Assembly (NCBI GenBank): GCA_964007475.1
Contig: OZ023275.1
Coordinates: forward strand, 28,091,619-28,155,618
Direction: 5' to 3'
Length of the DNA: 64,000 nt
Source of the DNA: Hybos culiciformis
Taxonomy: Eukaryota > Arthropoda > Insecta > Diptera > Hybotidae
Part shown: positions 47,478 through 62,254 of the stretch, one piece after another
Layout: every line of letters starts with the position of its first letter
Numbering within the stretch: the stretch's first letter is position 1
Notes under the pieces: generated by a model
Databases searched by the model: none
What the model saw: only the letters and a program-made list of their open reading frames with translations
What the model was told of the DNA's origin: nothing
Made by a program: the position numbers and the translations under genes

Positions 47478-47493
47478 GGTCCTTTTCAGGACC
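47478..47493 (+). terminator. Histone 3' stem-loop of H3, unit 3
   Basis: GGTCCT, TTTC, AGGACC, unchanged although the gene has lost its promoter. Confidence 0.95.
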
Positions 47494-47930
47494 ACAAAAT
47501 GTTCTTTTAAAAGAGTAAAATAATATAAATAATATAGGGTCTAACTTAATCTTAAGTAAAATAATGGAGAAAAAAATTATTTTTATTTTTTATTCAAGAT
47601 TAGGTAATTTAATTAAAAAATTCCATTCCAAAGTAACGGTTCATCATCATACTTCTAGATTAGGACAAAAAAAAGGAAAAATTCTGTAGCGAAGAATAAA
47701 ATATGGCATTGGAGGTTTTTTAAATTACATATATTTTTATTTATTTTTTTCACATTCACATAAATATGCTATATTTATTTTAGAGCAGGTATTAGAAGTT
47801 TCTTTTTTAATATATACATATTTTTAAAGCAATCAAAAATTTAAAATTGATTATTTTTTTTCCTAATATAATAATTTAAAATTAATTAATTTTTAAATAA
47901 AATTATTTTCTCTTTGTTTTAGTATTTTGT

Positions 47931-47946
47931 CGTCCTAAAAAGGACG
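47931..47946 (-). terminator. Histone 3' stem-loop of H2A, unit 4
   Basis: CGTCCT, TTTT, AGGACG on the minus strand. Confidence 0.9.
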
Positions 47947-47990
47947 TTTTTTTTTTTTTCATTTTTCTAAAAATCGTTAAACATAAATAC

Positions 47991-48371
<381 letters not shown>

Positions 48372-48643
48372 TTATTTATTTTTTTTTTCTAAGTTTCACT
48401 TCTCTAATAAAATGTTGTCACTGTTTGAAGAATACACTTCGATTAATATTTTTATACAAAAAAGGTACGTATTTATAATATTTTTACACAAACACATATT
48501 GTAAAAAATAAAATAAGAGGGGATATAAAAAAAATCTATATAAACAACACATTTTTATTAACACTTAAATAGTCTTTGACTAAACCTCAAAATAAGAAGT
48601 TATATTGAAGTGAAGTAAAAAAAATAAAATTAAATAGTGAACA

Positions 48644-49015
48644 ATGCCTCCAAAAACAAGTGGAAAAGCAGCTAAGAAGGCTGGTAAAGCTCAAAAAAAT
48701 ATTTCTAAAGGTGACAAGAAGAGAAAACGCAGAAGGAAGGAAAGTTATGCAATCTACATTTACAAAGTTTTAAAACAAGTACATCCAGATACCGGAATAT
48801 CATCAAAAGCTATGAGCATAATGAACAGCTTTGTAAATGACATCTTTGAGCGTATCGCTGCTGAAGCTTCACGTTTGGCTCATTACAATAAGCGGTCAAC
48901 AATAACAAGTCGAGAAATCCAGACTGCTGTAAGATTGTTGTTGCCTGGTGAGCTCGCAAAACATGCTGTTAGTGAAGGAACCAAAGCTGTCACAAAATAT
49001 ACAAGCTCAAAATAA
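48644..49015 (+). CDS. H2B: Histone H2B (unit 4)
   Basis: Protein identical to the other copies; TATATAAA at 48,537-48,544. Confidence 0.99.
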   Translation: MPPKTSGKAAKKAGKAQKNISKGDKKRKRRRKESYAIYIYKVLKQVHPDTGISSKAMSIMNSFVNDIFERIAAEASRLAHYNKRSTITSREIQTAVRLLLPGELAKHAVSEGTKAVTKYTSSK

Positions 49016-49057
49016 ATTCTCCATTATTTGATTACGATTCTAAATTTTTATACCAAT

Positions 49058-49073
49058 GGCCCTTTTCAGGGCC
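49058..49073 (+). terminator. Histone 3' stem-loop of H2B, unit 4
   Basis: GGCCCT, TTTC, AGGGCC. Confidence 0.95.
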
Positions 49074-51201
49074 GCAAAATATTTTAACAATGAGTCTAAT
49101 ATATTTTATTTTTCAAATAATAAATATCCTATAAATTACAAAATAAACAATATATAAGTAATATGGTACCTACCCTATAAATAAAATTTATTTTTCTGTT
49201 GATTTTCTTTGAAAACAAAAATCAGTATTTTATTATTTACATCGAGATAAACATTTTTTTTAAATTTATCCACAACCACAGAAATGTATGTTACGTAGTT
49301 CCGAGATAGACAGTCTTTCTGGGTACTATTTGGCTATTTTTTTGAGCTGAGGGAATAACTATCGTGGATAACTGCATATCCCTCATTTTTTGATATTATC
49401 CAGATATTAGAATTTTTTTAAAATCAATTACAAAATTATTTAAATGTTTTTATCCCGACAGAAATATTTTCTACATGTAAATAAACAAATAAAATATCAA
49501 CTAAAAATGTATTAAATTTTACAAATAGCTTAGTTAGTAGACAAAATTTTGCTGTAAAAAAAAGTTAAAATTATTATTTCATTAGAAAAACATATAAAAA
49601 ATTCTTTAATGTCATCAAAAGATAATGCAATGGCTCAAAAAGTTAATTAAAAAAAAATATATAATTAAAATTTATTATTTTTTTCATGTGAATTTTATCA
49701 GATTTAAACAGAATTTTAAGTTCGCAGGTAGAAAATATGCTTTTTAGAATTTTTTTCGTTTAGAAATCTATATATTTTTATTACATCATTAACAAAATGT
49801 TCCTTTTTCTTTCTGTATCACCCTATTTTATTTTAAATTTTTGGAATCAATTTTTTCGATGTTTTTTTTTAATTAATAAAATATTATTATAATTAATATA
49901 ATAAAATATATAAATAAAACATAAAATTTTTATGCATTTATATAAGTATGTAGTTTCTATTATGAAAATTAATCAAAAATTATTAATAATATATTGCTTT
50001 GCTTTAGAATTAAATAAGCATTTCAAATGCGAAAGCATATTATAAATTTTATAACAAGATACCAAAAAAGAAATAATATTTGAAATCTTTTTTAATTAAA
50101 TACATGAAATGGTATCTTTCTAAATATGTATTAAAAAAAAATCTTAAGAATAAAAAATAATTAAACCTACTGTGTTATCTAGGTAAAGTTAAATTTTTTC
50201 TTATGTTTTTAGAGAAAAAAAAGAATTAATATAAGAAACAAGGATATATATCTATATCTAATTTCTAAATAAACAAAAATACAAATTATTTCATGTATTA
50301 TGATGCTATTATTGTAGATTGTAAGATCCCTTCGATTTTTAGCAAGATAGTTTAATTCTATTTTTAATTCCAAAAAAAAAAAAAAATATTACAATTATTA
50401 TGTGAATTTTATTGCAATATTTCCAATTTCTAAATAATTGCAGGAAGAAAGTTATTCTATATATAATATTTATATATTATTTTTTTAAATATCTAAATTA
50501 CACAAAAATTTCACAATTAATATTTAAAAAACATATATTTATGGAGTAACTTTTGAAAATTGTCAAATTATTAAATTTGAACCTTATGCCACTAGCTATC
50601 GGGAAAATATAACATATTTTGTTCTAAGGAGAATTTCCATTTTTTATCTTGAATATAAATTGGCTTTATTTGACCGAAAATAAAAAAAATTATGAGATTT
50701 ATTTTTTTTTATTAAAATTAAGGATGACAAAGATTATATTAACCATTTATTATTTTAATTTTAATCTATAATTAAATTTTAATTGGAGTTTTTATTAAAA
50801 AATTTAGGAATTTTTCATTAATTTTTCCGACAAAAATGATAAAAACTCACGTTATACTTAAGAATGATAAATTTTAAAAACTCCAAAAGATAGATATTTT
50901 ACGTCTACACAATATTCTATGGTTAAAATATTAAAAATGTATATTTATTATTTTAAAAAAATTAAAAAAAGGAAAAAATTTTCATAAAAATTACATGAAA
51001 TGTACTATGAAAAATAAAAAAAAAATTGAGAACGTGGTTCAATTCGATTCTCATACTATAGAGATAGCTGTATAAAATTTGTATTTTCACAATTTATTTT
51101 TATTTGAAAAATATAATACAAAGTGATAAAGTTAAAGTGGTAAAATAAAATTTTAATTATCTTAAATTGAAAAATATAACTATAACAATTTTAAAATGGT
51201 G

Positions 51202-52286
51202 GAAAATACTAGTGATGGGAAATCTCGTTCACTTCAGTGACCTGTGTTAACTCGTTCGTTCTTTTTTACTGACCGAGTTAAAAAATATCGTTCAATTGAA
51301 CGACCTATTTTCTCGTTCGCGAACGACCGAAAAAAAATGAACTCAAATCAATTTACTGACCGAGTTAAAAAAATTGAACGGGTTAAAAAAATGAACGAAC
51401 TATTTTTACTGACCGAGTTAAAAAAAATTGAACGGGTTAAAAAATGAACGTACTATTTTTACTGACCGAGTTAAAAAAAATTGAACGGGTTAAAAAATGA
51501 ACGTACTATTTTTACTGACCGAGTTAAAAAATATTGAACGGGTTAAAAAATGAACGTACTATTTTTACTGACCGAGTTAAAAATATAGCTCAATTGAACG
51601 ACCGATAAAATTAACTCAAATCAAAATGAACTTTGCAAAAATAAAAAAATACCAAATGAAATAAACTGAAAGTGAACTGTGAACTTTAGGAAGCATTAAT
51701 TCATCTATTATTTTTAAAGTTAATATGATTTATTTTTATTATAAAAAAAATAAAAATATTTAGAGCATATTAATCTACTAATAATTATTCAAATATCTAT
51801 ATTAGCAATAACCGATTATATCAAAAAAAAAATTTTTTTATCTTTATTAATATTTTTTGTTATATTTTTTGGGATAATTTCTTATGAAAAATAAAACATT
51901 CCTTTAAATATTTAATCTGTTTCCCGTCAGTCTTTCTTATTGTATTTTTTTCTATGGATGTCGTGTGGCATTTTCAATTGAAAAAGACGATAATTTTCAG
52001 ACCAGTAAAGAGGTAGCTATTGTTCACAGCTACACTTACATAACAATCTAACAACACCAACACAATTTCTCTTTCTTCCTTATAGCTGAAAAATAAGTGT
52101 ACTGCTCTTTTCAAACATTTATCTCTTCTCTACACCTACAGAACTTTTTTTTTTTTAGAAAAGAACGATGAACGGTGAACGATGAACGATATATTTTTTT
52201 TTTACTGACCGATCGGTCATCGTTCACTTTAGTGATCCGTTCTTTTTAACTCGGTCGTTCACGAACGACACATCTCTAGAAAATAC
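51202..52286. mobile_element. Non-autonomous hAT-type element in H1 of unit 4
   Basis: Element 51,210-52,278 (1069 bp) with 8 bp target duplication GAAAATAC at 51,202-51,209 and 52,279-52,286. The ends are TAGTGATGGG and the reverse complement of TAGAGATGTG, imperfect short inverted repeats in the style of hAT elements. Further inside, both flanks carry CGTTC/GAACG and ACTGACC/GGTCAGT words in inverted order. No transposase reading frame is present. The inserted length plus duplication (1077 bp) equals the excess length of unit 4. The 8 bp duplication and TAG ends support the hAT superfamily. Confidence 0.9.
51355..51600. repeat. 53 bp tandem repeats inside the hAT element
   Basis: ACTGACCGAGTTAAAAA recurs at 51,355, 51,408, 51,461, 51,514 and 51,567, exactly 53 bp apart; an earlier, diverged copy stands at 51,268. 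Each unit also has TTGAACGGGTTAAAAAATGA. A 67-codon open frame across the repeats is incidental. Confidence 0.9.
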
Positions 52287-52957
52287 TGAAATAGCTGCTT
52301 CTGCAACTGCTCCAGCTGAAGCAAAAAAAGCAAAGAAAACAAGTGTAGTTAAAAAACCAAAAACTACTCCAGTTCATCCACCAACATCACAAATGGTAGA
52401 TGCCGCTATTAAAGATTTAAAAGAACGTTCTGGATCATCTCTACAAGCAATTAAAAAATATTTGGCAGCAAATTATAAAGTTGATGCCGATAAATTGGCA
52501 CCATTTATAAGAAAATATTTGAAAGCATCAGTTGCTAGTGGAAAATTGGTTCAAACAAAAGGAAAGGGAGCTTCTGGTTCGTTCAAATTGTCAGCAAATG
52601 CATCAAAACCTAAAAAGGAAGGTGCTGAAAAAAAATCTAAAGCTGTCAAGAAATCTTCTGTAGACAAGAAACTAAAAAAATCTGGTATAAAGAAAGCTGC
52701 AAAGAAGAAAGAAGTTGCACCAGCAAAAAAGGCCAGCCCTGAAAAAAAGAAGGTAGCCAAAGCTACAGCTAAAGTGGCAAAAAAGACTGGCGTTGTAAAA
52801 TCTGGATCAAAGCAAAAATCAACCAAACCATCCAAAATTGATGCTAAGAAACCTAAAACACCAAAACCGAAAAAAACATCTCCCCAAAAGAAAGCAGCAC
52901 CAGCAAAGAAAGCAGTAAAGAAGTAAATTCTTTTTTATTTAACGTATAAAAAAAAAA

Positions 52958-52973
52958 AGTCCTTTTCAGGACT
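52958..52973 (+). terminator. Histone 3' stem-loop of H1, unit 4
   Basis: AGTCCT, TTTC, AGGACT; intact behind the broken H1. Confidence 0.92.
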
Positions 52974-53454
52974 ACAAATTCAATAATCTTAGAGAAGAAT
53001 AATTTTTAAAAATTAAAACACCAAAATTTATTAAAATTAAAATATTTTTATTTAATAATAGATATAATTAATATTTTCTACAAAATTGGAAATTTAATTT
53101 GTTTTGCTACACACAATCTTAAAATAACTACCTAATTAAATAATAGATTGATGTGTGCTGGTGTGCGTAAGTTTTAAATTTTTCAAAATTTAGATACTTT
53201 TTGCTGAACGATTTTTTTTTTCTTTGACGAATGAAACTACATTAATAAAATAATAGATATCTCTCTACATTGATGTGTGCTGGTGTGTGTACGTTTTAAA
53301 TTTTTCAATATTTTAGATACTTTACTGAATGACCTTTTTATTTTTTTGACGAATGGAACTGGAATAAAATAATTCTTTTTACGCTTAAAGAAATATAATA
53401 TAATATAATTTTTTTAATTTAAAATATTTGTACTCTTTTTTTATTTAAATTTGT

Positions 53455-53470
53455 GGTCCTGAAAAGGACC
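53455..53470 (-). terminator. Histone 3' stem-loop of H4, unit 4
   Basis: GGTCCT, TTTC, AGGACC on the minus strand. Confidence 0.95.
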
Positions 53471-53518
53471 GATTTGTTTTTTTTTTTAATAAAAAAAAAC
53501 TACATAATATCAATACAT

Positions 53519-53833
<315 letters not shown>

Positions 53834-54148
53834 TCAATTTTTTATTTTATTATATTAAACACTTTTAATTTTTATATATTCACTGCACAAAGGCAAATTC
53901 ACAACTAAAATTATACTCTAAATCATCATGTATTTATACTATAGGTAAACCTAAAAAAATCAATTTAATTGTGTGAGTGTGAGTTTAGCGTCGCATCACA
54001 CATTCATGTTTTTTTTCATTTTTTTTCCTCAACTATAATATTTTTTTCTATAAATACGTACCACTTTAGATATTTTTTTCATTAAAGAAAAAGTGTTCAG
54101 TGAATTTTGTTCTCTTGTGTTCTTAAAGTGAAATTACCTATAAAATAA

Positions 54149-54568
<420 letters not shown>

Positions 54569-54606
54569 ATGAATTAATTTCGTAAAAAAAATATAAAAAA
54601 ACAATC

Positions 54607-54622
54607 GGTCCTTTTCAGGACC
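54607..54622 (+). terminator. Histone 3' stem-loop of H3, unit 4
   Basis: GGTCCT, TTTC, AGGACC. Confidence 0.95.
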
Positions 54623-55059
54623 ACAAAATGTTCTTTTAAAAGAGTAAAATAATATAAATAATATAGGGTCTAACTTAATCTTAAGTAAAATAATGGAGAA
54701 AAAAATTATTTTTATTTTTTATTCAAGATTAGGTAATTTAATTAAAAAATTCCATTCCAAAGAAACGGTTCATCATCATACTTCTAGATTAGGACAAAAA
54801 AAAGGAAAAATTCTGTAGCGAAGAATAAAATATGGCATTGGAGGTTTTTTAAATTACATATATTTTTATTTATTTTTTTCACATTCACATAAATATGCTA
54901 TATTTATTTTAGAGCAGGTATTAGAAGTTTCTTTTTTAATATATACATATTTTTAAAGCAATCAAAAATTTAAAATTGATTATTTTTTTTCCTAATATAA
55001 TAATTTAAAATTAATTAATTTTTAAATAAAATTATTTTCTCTTTGTTTTAGTATTTTGT

Positions 55060-55075
55060 CGTCCTAAAAAGGACG
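55060..55075 (-). terminator. Histone 3' stem-loop of H2A, unit 5
   Basis: CGTCCT, TTTT, AGGACG on the minus strand. Confidence 0.9.
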
Positions 55076-55119
55076 TTTTTTTTTTTTTCATTTTTCTAAA
55101 AATCGTTAAACATAAATAC

Positions 55120-55500
<381 letters not shown>

Positions 55501-55772
55501 TTATTTATTTTTTTTTTCTAAGTTTCACTTCTCTAATAAAATGTTGTCACTGTTTGAAGAATACACTTCGATTAATATTTTTATACAAAAAAGGTACGTA
55601 TTTATAATATTTTTACACAAACACATATTGTAAAAAATAAAATAAGAGGGGATATAAAAAAAATCTATATAAACAACACATTTTTATTAACACTTAAATA
55701 GTCTTTGACTAAACCTCAAAATAAGAAGTTATATTGAAGTGAAGTAAAAAAAATAAAATTAAATAGTGAACA

Positions 55773-56144
55773 ATGCCTCCAAAAACAAGTGGAAAAGCAG
55801 CTAAGAAGGCTGGTAAAGCTCAAAAAAATATTTCTAAAGGTGACAAGAAGAGAAAACGCAGAAGGAAGGAAAGTTATGCAATCTACATTTACAAAGTTTT
55901 AAAACAAGTACATCCAGATACCGGAATATCATCAAAAGCTATGAGCATAATGAACAGCTTTGTAAATGACATCTTTGAGCGTATCGCTGCTGAAGCTTCA
56001 CGTTTGGCTCATTACAATAAGCGGTCAACAATAACAAGTCGAGAAATCCAGACTGCTGTAAGATTGTTGTTGCCTGGTGAGCTCGCAAAACATGCTGTTA
56101 GTGAAGGAACCAAAGCTGTCACAAAATATACAAGCTCAAAATAA
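55773..56144 (+). CDS. H2B: Histone H2B (unit 5)
   Basis: Protein identical to the other copies; TATATAAA at 55,666-55,673. Confidence 0.99.
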   Translation: MPPKTSGKAAKKAGKAQKNISKGDKKRKRRRKESYAIYIYKVLKQVHPDTGISSKAMSIMNSFVNDIFERIAAEASRLAHYNKRSTITSREIQTAVRLLLPGELAKHAVSEGTKAVTKYTSSK

Positions 56145-56186
56145 ATTCTCCATTATTTGATTACGATTCTAAATTTTTATACCAAT

Positions 56187-56202
56187 GGCCCTTTTCAGGG
56201 CC
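56187..56202 (+). terminator. Histone 3' stem-loop of H2B, unit 5
   Basis: GGCCCT, TTTC, AGGGCC. Confidence 0.95.
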
Positions 56203-58324
56203 GCAAAATATTTTAACAATGAGTCTAATATATTTTATTTTTCAAATAATAAATATCCTATAAATTACAAAATAAACAATATATAAGTAATATGGTACCT
56301 ACCCTATAAATAAAATTTATTTTTCTGTTGATTTTCTTTGAAAACAAAAATCAGTATTTTATTATTTACATCGAGATAAACATTTTTTTTAAATTTATCC
56401 ACAACCACAGAAATGTATGTTACGTAGTTCCGAGATAGACAGTCTTTCTGGGTACTATTTGGCTATTTTTTTGAGCTGAGGGAATAACTATCGTGGATAA
56501 CTGCATATCCCTCATTTTTTGATATTATCCAGATATTAGAATTTTTTTAAAATCAATTACAAAATTATTTAAATGTTTTTATCCCGACAGAAATATTTTC
56601 TACATGTAAATAAACAAATAAAATATCAACTAAAAATGTATTAAATTTTACAAATAGCTTAGTTAGTAGACAAAATTTTGCTGTAAAAAAAAGTTAAAAT
56701 TATTATTTCATTAGAAAAACATATAAAAAATTCTTTAATGTCATCAAAAGATAATGCAATGGCTCAAAAAGTTAATTAAAAAAAAATATATAATTAAAAT
56801 TTATTATTTTTTTCATGTGAATTTTATCAGATTTAAACAGAATTTTAAGTTCGCAGGTAGAAAATATGCTTTTTAGAATTTTTTTCGTTTAGAAATCTAT
56901 ATATTTTTATTACATCATTAACAAAATGTTCCTTTTTCTTTCTGTATCACCCTATTTTATTTTAAATTTTTGGAATCAATTTTTTCGATGTTTTTTTTTA
57001 ATTAATAAAATATTATTATAATTAATATAATAAAATATATAAATAAAACATAAAATTTTTATGCATTTATATAAGTATGTAGTTTCTATTATGAAAATTA
57101 ATCAAAAATTATTAATAATATATTGCTTTGCTTTAGAATTAAATAAGCATTTCAAATGCGAAAGCATATTATAAATTTTATAACAAGATACCAAAAAAGA
57201 AATAATATTTGAAATCTTTTTTAATTAAATACATGAAATGGTATCTTTCTAAATATGTATTAAAAAAAAATCTTAAGAATAAAAAATAATTAAACCTACT
57301 GTGTTATCTAGGTAAAGTTAAATTTTTTCTTATGTTTTTAGAGAAAAAAAAGAATTAATATAAGAAACAAGGATATATATCTATATCTAATTTCTAAATA
57401 AACAAAAATACAAATTATTTCATGTATTATGATGCTATTATTGTAGATTGTAAGATCCCTTCGATTTTTAGCAAGATAGTTTAATTCTATTTTTAATTCC
57501 AAAAAAAAAAAAAAATATTACAATTATTATGTGAATTTTATTGCAATATTTCCAATTTCTAAATAATTGCAGGAAGAAAGTTATTCTATATATAATATTT
57601 ATATATTATTTTTTTAAATATCTAAATTACACAAAAATTTCACAATTAATATTTAAAAAACATATATTTATGGAGTAACTTTTGAAAATTGTCAAATTAT
57701 TAAATTTGAACCTTATGCCACTAGCTATCGGGAAAATATAACATATTTTGTTCTAAGGAGAATTTCCATTTTTTATCTTGAATATAAATTGGCTTTATTT
57801 GACCGAAAATAAAAAAAATTATGAGATTTATTTTTTTTTATTAAAATTAAGGATGACAAAGATTATATTAACCATTTATTATTTTAATTTTAATCTATAA
57901 TTAAATTTTAATTGGAGTTTTTATTAAAAAATTTAGGAATTTTTCATTAATTTTTCCGACAAAAATGATAAAAACTCACGTTATACTTAAGAATGATAAA
58001 TTTTAAAAACTCCAAAAGATAGATATTTTACGTCTACACAATATTCTATGGTTAAAATATTAAAAATGTATATTTATTATTTTAAAAAAATTAAAAAAAG
58101 GAAAAAATTTTCATAAAAATTACATGAAATGTACTATGAAAAATAAAAAAAAAATTGAGAACGTGGTTCAATTCGATTCTCATACTATAGAGATAGCTGT
58201 ATAAAATTTGTATTTTCACAATTTATTTTTATTTGAAAAATATAATACAAAGTGATAAAGTTAAAGTGGTAAAATAAAATTTTAATTATCTTAAATTGAA
58301 AAATATAACTATAACAATTTTAAA

Positions 58325-58978
58325 ATGGTGGAAAATACTGAAATAGCTGCTTCTGCAACTGCTCCAGCTGAAGCAAAAAAAGCAAAGAAAACAAGTGTAG
58401 TTAAAAAACCAAAAACTACTCCAGTTCATCCACCAACATCACAAATGGTAGATGCCGCTATTAAAGATTTAAAAGAACGTTCTGGATCATCTCTACAAGC
58501 AATTAAAAAATATTTGGCAGCAAATTATAAAGTTGATGCCGATAAATTGGCACCATTTATAAGAAAATATTTGAAAGCATCAGTTGCTAGTGGAAAATTG
58601 GTTCAAACAAAAGGAAAGGGAGCTTCTGGTTCGTTCAAATTGTCAGCAAATGCATCAAAACCTAAAAAGGAAGGTGCTGAAAAAAAATCTAAAGCTGTCA
58701 AGAAATCTTCTGTAGACAAGAAACTAAAAAAATCTGGTATAAAGAAAGCTGCAAAGAAGAAAGAAGTTGCACCAGCAAAAAAGGCCAGCCCTGAAAAAAA
58801 GAAGGTAGCCAAAGCTACAGCTAAAGTGGCAAAAAAGACTGGCGTTGTAAAATCTGGATCAAAGCAAAAATCAACCAAACCATCCAAAATTGATGCTAAG
58901 AAACCTAAAACACCAAAACCGAAAAAAACATCTCCCCAAAAGAAAGCAGCACCAGCAAAGAAAGCAGTAAAGAAGTAA
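58325..58978 (+). CDS. H1: Linker histone H1 (unit 5)
   Basis: Intact 217-residue H1, identical to units 1-3, showing that the break in unit 4 is private to that unit. Possible TATAAAA at 58,200-58,206. Confidence 0.98.
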   Translation: MVENTEIAASATAPAEAKKAKKTSVVKKPKTTPVHPPTSQMVDAAIKDLKERSGSSLQAIKKYLAANYKVDADKLAPFIRKYLKASVASGKLVQTKGKGASGSFKLSANASKPKKEGAEKKSKAVKKSSVDKKLKKSGIKKAAKKKEVAPAKKASPEKKKVAKATAKVAKKTGVVKSGSKQKSTKPSKIDAKKPKTPKPKKTSPQKKAAPAKKAVKK

Positions 58979-59009
58979 ATTCTTTTTTATTTAACGTATA
59001 AAAAAAAAA

Positions 59010-59025
59010 AGTCCTTTTCAGGACT
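59010..59025 (+). terminator. Histone 3' stem-loop of H1, unit 5
   Basis: AGTCCT, TTTC, AGGACT. Confidence 0.92.
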
Positions 59026-59506
59026 ACAAATTCAATAATCTTAGAGAAGAATAATTTTTAAAAATTAAAACACCAAAATTTATTAAAATTAAAATATTTT
59101 TATTTAATAATAGATATAATTAATATTTTCTACAAAATTGGAAATTTAATTTGTTTTGCTACACACAATCTTAAAATAACTACCTAATTAAATAATAGAT
59201 TGATGTGTGCTGGTGTGCGTAAGTTTTAAATTTTTCAAAATTTAGATACTTTTTGCTGAACGATTTTTTTTTTCTTTGACGAATGAAACTACATTAATAA
59301 AATAATAGATATCTCTCTACATTGATGTGTGCTGGTGTGTGTACGTTTTAAATTTTTCAATATTTTAGATACTTTACTGAATGACCTTTTTATTTTTTTG
59401 ACGAATGGAACTGGAATAAAATAATTCTTTTTACGCTTAAAGAAATATAATATAATATAATTTTTTTAATTTAAAATATTTGTACTCTTTTTTTATTTAA
59501 ATTTGT

Positions 59507-59522
59507 GGTCCTGAAAAGGACC
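59507..59522 (-). terminator. Histone 3' stem-loop of H4, unit 5
   Basis: GGTCCT, TTTC, AGGACC on the minus strand. Confidence 0.95.
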
Positions 59523-59570
59523 GATTTGTTTTTTTTTTTAATAAAAAAAAACTACATAATATCAATACAT

Positions 59571-59885
<315 letters not shown>

Positions 59886-60200
59886 TCAATTTTTTATTTT
59901 ATTATATTAAACACTTTTAATTTTTATATATTCACTGCACAAAGGCAAATTCACAACTAAAATTATACTCTAAATCATCATGTATTTATACTATAGGTAA
60001 ACCTAAAAAAATCAATTTAATTGTGTGAGTGTGAGTTTAGCGTCGCATCACACATTCATGTTTTTTTTCATTTTTTTTCCTCAACTATAATATTTTTTTC
60101 TATAAATACGTACCACTTTAGATATTTTTTTCATTAAAGAAAAAGTGTTCAGTGAATTTTGTTCTCTTGTGTTCTTAAAGTGAAATTACCTATAAAATAA

Positions 60201-60620
<420 letters not shown>

Positions 60621-60658
60621 ATGAATTAATTTCGTAAAAAAAATATAAAAAAACAATC

Positions 60659-60674
60659 GGTCCTTTTCAGGACC
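60659..60674 (+). terminator. Histone 3' stem-loop of H3, unit 5
   Basis: GGTCCT, TTTC, AGGACC. Confidence 0.95.
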
Positions 60675-61111
60675 ACAAAATGTTCTTTTAAAAGAGTAAA
60701 ATAATATAAATAATATAGGGTCTAACTTAATCTTAAGTAAAATAATGGAGAAAAAAATTATTTTTATTTTTTATTCAAGATTAGGTAATTTAATTAAAAA
60801 ATTCCATTCCAAAGTAACGGTTCATCATCATACTTCTAGATTAGGACAAAAAAAAGGAAAAATTCTGTAGCGAAGAATAAAATATGGCATTGGAGGTTTT
60901 TTAAATTACATATATTTTTATTTATTTTTTTCACATTCACATAAATATGCTATATTTATTTTAGAGCAGGTATTAGAAGTTTCTTTTTTAATATATACAT
61001 ATTTTTAAAGCAATCAAAAATTTAAAATTGATTATTTTTTTTCCTAATATAATAATTTAAAATTAATTAATTTTTAAATAAAATTATTTTCTCTTTGTTT
61101 TAGTATTTTGT

Positions 61112-61127
61112 CGTCCTAAAAAGGACG
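61112..61127 (-). terminator. Histone 3' stem-loop of H2A, unit 6
   Basis: CGTCCT, TTTT, AGGACG on the minus strand. Confidence 0.9.
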
Positions 61128-61171
61128 TTTTTTTTTTTTTCATTTTTCTAAAAATCGTTAAACATAAATAC

Positions 61172-61552
<381 letters not shown>

Positions 61553-61824
61553 TTATTTATTTTTTTTTTCTAAGTTTCACTTCTCTAATAAAATGTTGTC
61601 ACTGTTTGAAGAATACACTTCGATTAATATTTTTATACAAAAAAGGTACGTATTTATAATATTTTTACACAAACACATATTGTAAAAAATAAAATAAGAG
61701 GGGATATAAAAAAAATCTATATAAACAACACATTTTTATTAACACTTAAATAGTCTTTGACTAAACCTCAAAATAAGAAGTTATATTGAAGTGAAGTAAA
61801 AAAAATAAAATTAAATAGTGAACA

Positions 61825-62196
61825 ATGCCTCCAAAAACAAGTGGAAAAGCAGCTAAGAAGGCTGGTAAAGCTCAAAAAAATATTTCTAAAGGTGACAAGA
61901 AGAGAAAACGCAGAAGGAAGGAAAGTTATGCAATCTACATTTACAAAGTTTTAAAACAAGTACATCCAGATACCGGAATATCATCAAAAGCTATGAGCAT
62001 AATGAACAGCTTTGTAAATGACATCTTTGAGCGTATCGCTGCTGAAGCTTCACGTTTGGCTCATTACAATAAGCGGTCAACAATAACAAGTCGAGAAATC
62101 CAGACTGCTGTAAGATTGTTGTTGCCTGGTGAGCTCGCAAAACATGCTGTTAGTGAAGGAACCAAAGCTGTCACAAAATATACAAGCTCAAAATAA
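61825..62196 (+). CDS. H2B: Histone H2B (unit 6)
   Basis: Protein identical to the other copies; TATATAAA at 61,718-61,725. Last complete gene in the window; the H1 of this unit would start at about 64,377, outside the window. Confidence 0.99.
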   Translation: MPPKTSGKAAKKAGKAQKNISKGDKKRKRRRKESYAIYIYKVLKQVHPDTGISSKAMSIMNSFVNDIFERIAAEASRLAHYNKRSTITSREIQTAVRLLLPGELAKHAVSEGTKAVTKYTSSK

Positions 62197-62238
62197 ATTC
62201 TCCATTATTTGATTACGATTCTAAATTTTTATACCAAT

Positions 62239-62254
62239 GGCCCTTTTCAGGGCC
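62239..62254 (+). terminator. Histone 3' stem-loop of H2B, unit 6
   Basis: GGCCCT, TTTC, AGGGCC. Confidence 0.95.

Larger units (their letters stand above)
51196..52926 (+). pseudogene. H1: Histone H1 (unit 4), broken by a hAT-type insertion
   Basis: The native start (ATG 51,196) codes for MVENT, then runs into the element and stops after 14 codons. The rest of H1 resumes at 52,279 and is unmutated to the stop at 52,924-52,926. An internal Met (codon 41 of the intact protein, 52,393) could start a 177-residue protein keeping the whole globular domain from TSQM on, but it would need a promoter or start inside or after the element. Upstream TATAAAA (51,071-51,077) and downstream stem-loop (52,958-52,973) are intact. 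The lack of any other decay suggests a recent event or continuing gene conversion. Confidence 0.94.

Noticed and set aside
51244..51447. 67-codon frame in the hAT element as a gene
   Set aside because: Covers the 53 bp tandem repeats; the peptide is repetitive and without a domain.
51268..51600. CRISPR-like array
   Set aside because: The 53 bp units are contiguous tandem repeats without unique spacers, within a eukaryotic transposon.
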